From: an uncultured Verrucomicrobiota bacterium
Lineage (GTDB): Bacteria; Verrucomicrobiota; Verrucomicrobiia; Limisphaerales; UBA9464
Direction of reading: 5' to 3'
Assembly (NCBI GenBank): GCA_903925515.1
Contig: CAIYFP010000278.1
Location: 1 to 8,529 of the forward strand
DNA length: 8,529 bases
In this document: positions 6,582 through 8,529 of the stretch, in pieces
Numbering within the stretch: position 1 is the stretch's first letter
Layout: each line of letters starts with the position of its first letter
Position numbers and translations under genes: made by a program
Notes under the pieces: model-generated
What the model saw: the letters and a program-made list of their open reading frames with translations, nothing else
Database searches by the model: none
What the model was told of the DNA's origin: nothing

Positions 6582-7880
6582 ATGAAGACATTGACCACCT
6601 TGATCAAGCCGTTGCTGGCGGTGCTCGGGCTGTCCTTGGCGATGGTCCTCGGCGCGGGTAGGCTGTCCGCGGAGGATGCGCCCAAGGCGCCGGTGGCGTC
6701 GCATGGGGACTCGCATGGGGAGGCGAAGGCGGCGCATGGCGGGGGAGATCACTCGCACGCGGGCGCGGCGCCCTCGTTCGCGAGGGTTTTCGGGCACCGT
6801 TACCTGACTGCCTACATGTTTTGCCTAAGCCTTTGCATGGGGTCGTTGTTCCTGATTTTCATCCATCATTTGTTTGATGCTTCATGGTCGGTTCCGGTTC
6901 GACGGGTGGCCGAGCAGTTGGCGAGCCTGTTGTTCCCGTGGATGGCGGTCTTGCTGATTCCGATCTTGGTGCTCCAGAAGGACATTTATCCATGGCTGAC
7001 GATTGATCCGGCCACGGACCATGCGCTGGACGTGAAGAAGGTGTTGTTCAACCAGAAGGGCTTCAACGTCCTGCTACCCGCGTTGGTGCTGAGCTGGGGC
7101 TTGATTGCGCACACCTTCCGGAGGTGGTCGCTGGCCCAGGACAAGGACGGGGCGGCCATCTGGACCCGGAAGAGCCGGGTGTTGGCGGCGGGAGGGATAT
7201 TTTACTTTGCGTTGTCGCTGACGCTGGGGTGTTTCTACCTGATGAAGTCCCTGCAGCACCAGTTCTTCAGCACCATGTACGGCGTGTACTATTTCGCCGG
7301 CAGCGTCTGGACGACGTTGGTGACGGTTTGGGTGATCGTGATTTGGCTGAAGGACAAGGGAACCTTGGCCCAGGTGGTGCATCGCCGGCAAATCCAGGAC
7401 ATCGGCGTGTGGTTCTTCGCATTCACGGTGTTCTATGCCTACATCCACTTCTCCCAGTACTTCCTGATTTGGAATGCGGCGATCCCGGAGGAGACCTTTT
7501 GGTATGTCCGGCGCGAGCACGGTGCATGGAAATGGGTGGGTTTCACGATCTTGTTCGGGCATTTCTTCGTCCCGTTCCTGACGTTGCTCAACCAAGACGT
7601 GAAGCTGAACAAGACGATCATGTTGCCGATGGCGGCATGGGCATGGCTGATGCACTACGTGGACATGACGTTCAACGTGATGCCGGTTTGCTTCCCCGAG
7701 GGCCCCGAGTTTTCGCTGCTGGACCCGGTGCTGTGGTTCGGGATGGCCGGGTTCCTTGGGTTCATGTTCCTGAAGAACTTCGGATCGGCGGCGCCGTACC
7801 CGCTGCGTGACCCGCGCCTCAAGGAGGCCGTGACGCATCATGAGATACCGGCGGCGGGGGCGGTCCAGTCCCATCACTAA
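6582..7880 (+). CDS. actF: ActF, second NrfD-like integral membrane subunit of Alternative Complex III
   Basis: This 432-residue polytopic membrane protein is related to ActC and forms the other half of the ACIII membrane core. It is thought to take part in proton translocation rather than quinol oxidation. A hydrophobic N-terminal helix (about 4-26) is followed by a histidine-rich loop (about 40-60, with SHGDSHGE and GGGDHSHAG). Nine more helices follow at about 73-97, 109-132, 158-180, 201-222, 232-256, 272-298, 317-340, 346-366 and 383-400. The N-terminal helix plus histidine-rich loop is, as I recall, common in ActF of other phyla, so I read it as TM1 rather than a cleaved signal. The C-terminus ends VQSHH. 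The frame is open upstream to 6480, but that region is actE. The ATG at 6582 has AAGGA at 6572-6576, overlapping the actE stop, which favours coupled translation. Confidence 0.93.
   Translation: MKTLTTLIKPLLAVLGLSLAMVLGAGRLSAEDAPKAPVASHGDSHGEAKAAHGGGDHSHAGAAPSFARVFGHRYLTAYMFCLSLCMGSLFLIFIHHLFDASWSVPVRRVAEQLASLLFPWMAVLLIPILVLQKDIYPWLTIDPATDHALDVKKVLFNQKGFNVLLPALVLSWGLIAHTFRRWSLAQDKDGAAIWTRKSRVLAAGGIFYFALSLTLGCFYLMKSLQHQFFSTMYGVYYFAGSVWTTLVTVWVIVIWLKDKGTLAQVVHRRQIQDIGVWFFAFTVFYAYIHFSQYFLIWNAAIPEETFWYVRREHGAWKWVGFTILFGHFFVPFLTLLNQDVKLNKTIMLPMAAWAWLMHYVDMTFNVMPVCFPEGPEFSLLDPVLWFGMAGFLGFMFLKNFGSAAPYPLRDPRLKEAVTHHEIPAAGAVQSHH
6699..6722 (+). repeat. Tandem 12-nt repeat within the actF histidine-rich loop
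   Basis: TCGCATGGGGAC is followed directly by TCGCATGGGGAG, two near-identical 12-nt units in frame with actF that encode SHGD-SHGE (residues 40-47). It suggests that the histidine-rich loop grew by in-frame duplication. Confidence 0.65.
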
Positions 7881-7904
7881 GGCCAAGGAAGGCAAGGCAA
7901 TATC

Positions 7905-8264
7905 ATGAGCGAGAACACGTGCTGCACGGCCACGATGCGCAAGGTCGCCGCGACCTTCGTGGGCGTGTCGGGATCATTCCTCATCATCGGGGTGCTGGCA
8001 TGGCTGGTGGTGGGGCAAGGCGAGGCCGACGTGGATGCCGCAGCGGCCGGGAACCGGCTTGCTATCCGCCAGAAGCTGGAGCAGGAGGCCAAGGCCGATC
8101 TTGGAAAGTATGCGATCGACGGTGCGAAGGAGAACCTTGCGCGGCTTTCGATCGATCGTGCCATGGAGGTTTATGTGGCGGAGTGGGGGAAGGACACGGC
8201 GCAGGGCCGGGCCAAGCTGCTGGAGCGGCTTGAGGGGTCGAAGAAGGTGCAGAGTTTCGAGTAA
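7905..8264 (+). CDS. Small single-pass membrane protein between ACIII and oxidase genes, unknown function
   Basis: This 119-residue protein has no function I can name. Its short N-terminus contains adjacent Cys6-Cys7, followed by one hydrophobic helix (about 14-37). The rest is a charged, probably helical domain (about 46-112) containing LEQEAKADLGKYAIDGAKEN and then LSIDRAMEVYVAEWG (81-95). Positively charged Arg12-Lys13 before the helix suggest that the N-terminus is cytoplasmic and the domain periplasmic. The segment resembles, from memory, a short motif with consensus like YGW-D-x-RIPIDRAM found in small proteins encoded beside cytochrome oxidase genes in several phyla. This is a recollection, not a search result. 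The gene lies 24 nt after actF, with AAGGAAGG (7885-7892) or AAGG (7894-7897) upstream, and 18 nt before a CcoS-like gene. An accessory role in ACIII or oxidase assembly, or in supercomplex contact, is the natural inference. GC content and codon use match the neighbours. Confidence 0.85.
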   Translation: MSENTCCTATMRKVAATFVGVSGSFLIIGVLAWLVVGQGEADVDAAAAGNRLAIRQKLEQEAKADLGKYAIDGAKENLARLSIDRAMEVYVAEWGKDTAQGRAKLLERLEGSKKVQSFE

Positions 8265-8282
8265 GGCGGACGAAGGGCGGCC

Positions 8283-8529
8283 ATGACCGTGATGTTGATC
8301 CTCATGCTGACGGGTTCGGTGGCTGTTCCGGCGGCGGCGCTTTGGGCGTTTCGCTGGGCGCTGGGCCATGGCGAGTTCCAGATGCCGGAGCGGGCTGCGT
8401 TGCTGCCGTTTGACGAGGAGGAGCCGGTGGGCCGGGAGACGGACATTGTGCGGACTGGATCGCGAACGGCGTTGGGTGAGTTGGCGGGCCGTCTGTTAAG
8501 GCCACGACCGGAGACGGAGTTTGAGCGTG
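8283..8529 (+). CDS. CcoS-like small membrane protein, probable cbb3 oxidase assembly factor (3' partial)
   Basis: The frame opens with ATG at 8283 and runs without a stop to the end of the window (82 codons). AAGGG at 8273-8277, 5 nt upstream, supports the start. The protein begins with one hydrophobic helix (about 3-25), leading into ALWAFRWALGHGEF (19-32) and then PERAALLPFDEEEPVG. The tryptophan-rich helix end followed by G-E/Q-F and an acidic stretch resembles the CcoS/FixS family, whose members carry FxWAxxxGQFDD and help mature cbb3-type cytochrome oxidase. The protein is longer than typical CcoS (about 50-70 residues), and the acidic motif is not a strict match. It could therefore be a related small protein of the same operon type. 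Its position after the ACIII genes suggests that oxidase structural genes follow outside the window. Confidence 0.55.
   Translation, partial: MTVMLILMLTGSVAVPAAALWAFRWALGHGEFQMPERAALLPFDEEEPVGRETDIVRTGSRTALGELAGRLLRPRPETEFER

Noticed and set aside
6582..6674. ActF N-terminal hydrophobic stretch as a cleavable signal peptide (GAGRLSA-ED)
   Set aside because: The site looks cleavable, but ActF proteins of other phyla show a similar first helix followed by a histidine-rich loop, and counting it gives the expected ten helices. A retained TM1 is more likely, though cleavage is not excluded.
7074..7895. Minus-strand open frame of 273 codons opposite actF
   Set aside because: Its composition is low in hydrophobic order and rich in Arg/His/Gln/Pro, and it mirrors the actF codons. 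No independent evidence supports it.

Overview
The window is a single, tightly packed, plus-strand operon segment encoding Alternative Complex III (ACIII, quinol:cytochrome c/oxidase oxidoreductase), a respiratory complex that replaces the cytochrome bc1 complex in many bacteria. In order it holds actA (pentahaem cytochrome c, 5' end cut off by the window), actB (Tat-exported fusion of a molybdopterin-enzyme-like domain and an iron-sulfur domain), actC (NrfD-like quinol-site membrane subunit), actD (two-helix DUF3341 protein), actE (monohaem cytochrome c) and actF (second NrfD-like membrane subunit). Two small membrane-protein genes follow: a 119-residue protein not known by name, and the start of a gene resembling CcoS, the cbb3 oxidase assembly factor, cut off by the right edge.

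The DNA is GC-rich with uniform codon use and no sign of recent transfer. The ActB type (fused, with a long N-terminal leader before the twin-arginine motif) and the gene order fit a Gram-negative bacterium of the Verrucomicrobiota/PVC type. That placement rests on remembered family resemblance, not on a search. Equivalent operons occur in Bacteroidota, Acidobacteriota and some proteobacteria.

The genes work together as follows. Quinol is oxidised at ActC. Electrons pass through the Fe-S clusters of ActB (three cubane motifs plus one three-cysteine motif, as expected for 3 x [4Fe-4S] + 1 x [3Fe-4S]) to the haems of ActA and ActE, and then to a terminal oxidase. The CcoS-like gene suggests that this oxidase is of the cbb3 type and is encoded just downstream.

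Translation looks coupled throughout: actA/actB and actB/actC overlap as TGATG, actD/actE are 1 nt apart, and no gap exceeds 31 nt. No promoter, terminator, RNA gene, mobile element or CRISPR array was seen. I do not see a wholly new system. The least explained parts are the 119-residue protein, the inverted repeats around the actC start, and the histidine-rich termini shared by several subunits.
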